A program made the translations under genes and the position numbers. A DNA stretch of 64,000 bases from Tupaia tana (taxonomy: Eukaryota; Chordata; Mammalia; Scandentia; Tupaiidae): NCBI GenBank assembly GCA_026018925.1, contig JAKSZU010000016.1, positions 58,843,575 through 58,907,574 on the forward strand, read 5' to 3'. Each line of letters starts with the position of its first letter. Position 1 is the first letter of the stretch. This document shows positions 62,170 to 64,000 of this stretch, piece by piece. Below the pieces are notes generated by a model, which was not told the origin of the DNA, searched no databases, and saw only the letters and a list, made by a program, of their open reading frames with translations.

Positions 62170-63045
62170 AAGACAGCAGCGGCTGTCAGAGCCGAAGAGG
62201 GGCCGGGCAGAGGGGCCCTGGAGGGTCAGTGCTGGCTGCTGCTGGAGGCCAATCCCGAGGTCACCAACCAGTTTCTCAAACAATTAGGTCTGCACCCTAA
62301 CTGGCAGTTCGTTGATGTATATGGAATGGATCCTGAGCTCCTCAGCATGGTACCGAGACCAATCTGTGCAGTGTTACTTCTCTTCCCTATTACAGAAAAG
62401 TATGAAATATTCAGAACAGAAGAGGAGGAAAAAATAAAATCTCAGGGGCAGGATGTTACATCATCAGTATATTTCATGAAGCAAACAATTAGCAATGCCT
62501 GTGGAGCAACTGGACTGATCCATGCTATTGCAAACCATAAAGATAAGATGCACTTTAAATCTGGATCAACCTTGAAAAATTCCTCAAAAAGTCTGTGTCA
62601 ATGAGCCCTGAAGAGCAAGCCAAATACCTGGAGAACTATGATGCAATTTGAGTTACCCATGAAACCAGTGCTCCTGAAGGTCAGACTGAGGCACCAAGTA
62701 TAGATGAAAAGGTAGATCTTTATTTTATTGCATTAGTTCATGTAGCTGGGCATCTCTATGAATTAGACGGGTGGAAATCATTTCCAATTAACCATGGGAA
62801 AACTAGTGATGAAACTTTGCTAGAGGATGCCATAGAAGTTTGCAAGAAGTTTATGGAACGTGACCCTGATGAGCTAAGATTCAACATGATTGCTCTTTCT
62901 GCAGCATAGCTCGTCAGGGATGGGGACACCAAAACTATATTATTTGCAACAAAAACGAAATTTCTGCTGCAATACACTAATTCAAATATTTTGGTATTGT
63001 CATTAACTTAACTGATTAAACTTTCTGTGAATTAAGAAAAATATA
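62170..63045 (+). pseudogene. UCHL3: Processed pseudogene of UCHL3
   Basis: The plus strand follows the spliced UCHL3 mRNA from its 5' UTR through the 3' UTR. The start codon is CTG (62218-62220); then [40 protein letters not shown] and [17 protein letters not shown] (with the catalytic Cys region) are intact. The frame shifts after GSTLK, and a CGA-to-TGA change gives a stop in NYDAI*VTHE. It recovers through LYELDGW and ends FNMIALSAA with TAG at 62907. No introns. It lies antisense within the RABGEF1 intron; a decayed retrocopy, not a functional deubiquitinase. Confidence 0.95.
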
Positions 63046-63157
63046 TTATTTACATTTCATGACCTCATAATTCTTTTTTTACAATATATACATATCTTTA
63101 TGTAAACATAATGCATATTTTGATAATTTACATTTATATAATTCACTTGATCATTTT

Positions 63158-63404
63158 TTTGGAGAGCTTTTTGCTATAGGAAGCATGTGCTTGCCAAAGA
63201 GACAGAGAAAGTGAGAAATCACCCCCCTGAAGGGGGAATGGCCACACTGCAATCCCTTCTCCTCCATTCTCCTCTTGGGATTTTATTTGGGGCATGCGTG
63301 CACATCCGCTCAGCATGAATTTCAAACCAGCAGGTCCAGGACTTAAACCATGGTCAACGACGTGGGAGTCCAGAGAGGTAATCATTATGCCATCTGCTGG
63401 TCCC
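63158..63404 (-). mobile_element. SINE-A copy with 16-bp TSD
   Basis: TCACTTGATCATTTTT at 63142-63157 and TCACTTAATCATTTTT at 63405-63420. Confidence 0.94.
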
Positions 63405-63409
63405 TCACT

Positions 63410-63690
63410 TAATCATTTTTGATGGCTTTATAATATTCCACCATATTAATCCACTTATTCAACAATCCTCTACCACTTTGCATTTAGGCTGCTTTTCCTT
63501 TTTCACTGTTGTACATTACAGCTACACAATTTTGTGGAGATTATGTTCTTCTGCATTATTTCTTTGTAATACATATGTAAAAGTGGCATTAACAGTTTAA
63601 GAAGTAGGAACAACTTTACAGTTCCTTAGAAACTCCAGTGTATGCTATCATTAGTCATATATGTGCTTATTACTCTATGGCCCCACAACA
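63410..63690 (-). mobile_element. Old L1 3' fragment
   Basis: ATGGCTTTATAATATTCCAC, TAGGCTGCTTTTCC-like and AACTTTACAGTTCC words follow a reversed L1M 3' end. Confidence 0.55.
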
Positions 63691-64000
63691 CTGGGCTTTT
63701 TCATTTTTATTTGGTTTTATTGATTTTACAGTGTAACATACATTTATTCCCCGCTTTCTTCCAAAGAATATTTGAAACCCATATTAAAGATCAATACAGT
63801 TCCACACAGTAAACTAGAAAAAAATAATCATGGAGACAGAATGATAACATAAAACATATTTCTTGAAGATTGTGAAGATGCAAATAGTGAGGGAGGAAAG
63901 TGAACTAATTCTTCAGGTGAAATTCTGATACCAAAATCAGGAATTTCTCACAAAGGTTCTTAGATGTCACTGCAGAAGGGCACAAGTAGGACCTAGGACA
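63691..64000. other. Unique intronic stretch at the window edge
   Basis: Nothing recognised. Confidence 0.5.

Larger units (their letters stand above)
62009..64000 (-). other. RABGEF1: RABGEF1 intron continuing past the window
   Basis: Contains the UCHL3 retropseudogene, one SINE-A and an old L1 fragment. The last 300 bp are unique. Confidence 0.85.

Noticed and set aside
1-64000. CRISPR array or other regularly spaced repeats
   Set aside because: Repeats are dispersed, bear target-site duplications and are irregularly spaced; the setting is a mammalian chromosome.

Overview
The window is nuclear DNA of a placental mammal. It carries two multi-exon host genes, both on the minus strand: TMEM248 (CDS exons between 328 and 11471, with a CpG-island promoter near 33.6-34.3 kb) and the 3' half of RABGEF1/Rabex-5 (CDS exons between 48101 and 62008; the gene continues past the right edge). 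The order RABGEF1 then TMEM248, head to tail, matches the human 7q11.21 arrangement as I remember it. Every exon was placed by matching translated blocks to the remembered proteins and checking splice sites and phase. TMEM248 gives 308 of about 314 codons, with only the last few codons left of the window. RABGEF1 gives residues equivalent to human 172-491, including most of the VPS9 domain.

Between and inside the genes lies an extremely dense field of tRNA-derived SINEs, about 115 copies or roughly two-fifths of the sequence. I use working names. SINE-A is about 260 bp, CpG-rich and youngest. It has a tRNA-like head with an A-box-like TAGCGTAATGG and a B box GGTTCGAGTCC, a GT-rich middle, a CT-rich 3' part and a poly-A tail. 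SINE-B is about 170 bp, with a related head and a tail of TCTGGTCAAATTAAA plus (TAAA)n. SINE-C is about 240 bp, related and older. SINE-D is rare, with a different head. Nested insertions with target-site duplications (TSDs) order them: C is older than B, and B is older than A. I do not recognise the family from a named order. It is not Alu, the rabbit C element, carnivore or cetartiodactyl SINEs, AfroSINE or the colugo tRNA-Ile SINE as I remember them, so the lineage is left open.

Layout: 1-11.5 kb, TMEM248 coding exons and introns; 11.5-33.8 kb, TMEM248 intron 1, with SINE clusters, an antisense L1 (15.9-19.1 kb), an RPS24 retropseudogene, an L2 and several SINE-poor stretches; 33.6-34.3 kb, CpG island and presumed TMEM248 start; 34.3-45.9 kb, intergenic, with L1 3' ends, a mariner-like MITE and SINEs; about 45.97-48.1 kb, a SINE-free block taken as the RABGEF1 3' UTR, with a MER20-like element; 48.1-64 kb, RABGEF1 exons and introns, with a MaLR LTR, a UCHL3 retropseudogene and a second MITE.

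No operon-like, CRISPR or phage-like system is present. The observations I rate highest are a 25-bp perfect inverted repeat within a segment that has an inverted partner 2 kb away inside a SINE, a GC-AG intron in RABGEF1, a composite insertion joining a SINE to an L1-like 3' end, and the SINE stratigraphy with a distinct A2 subfamily.
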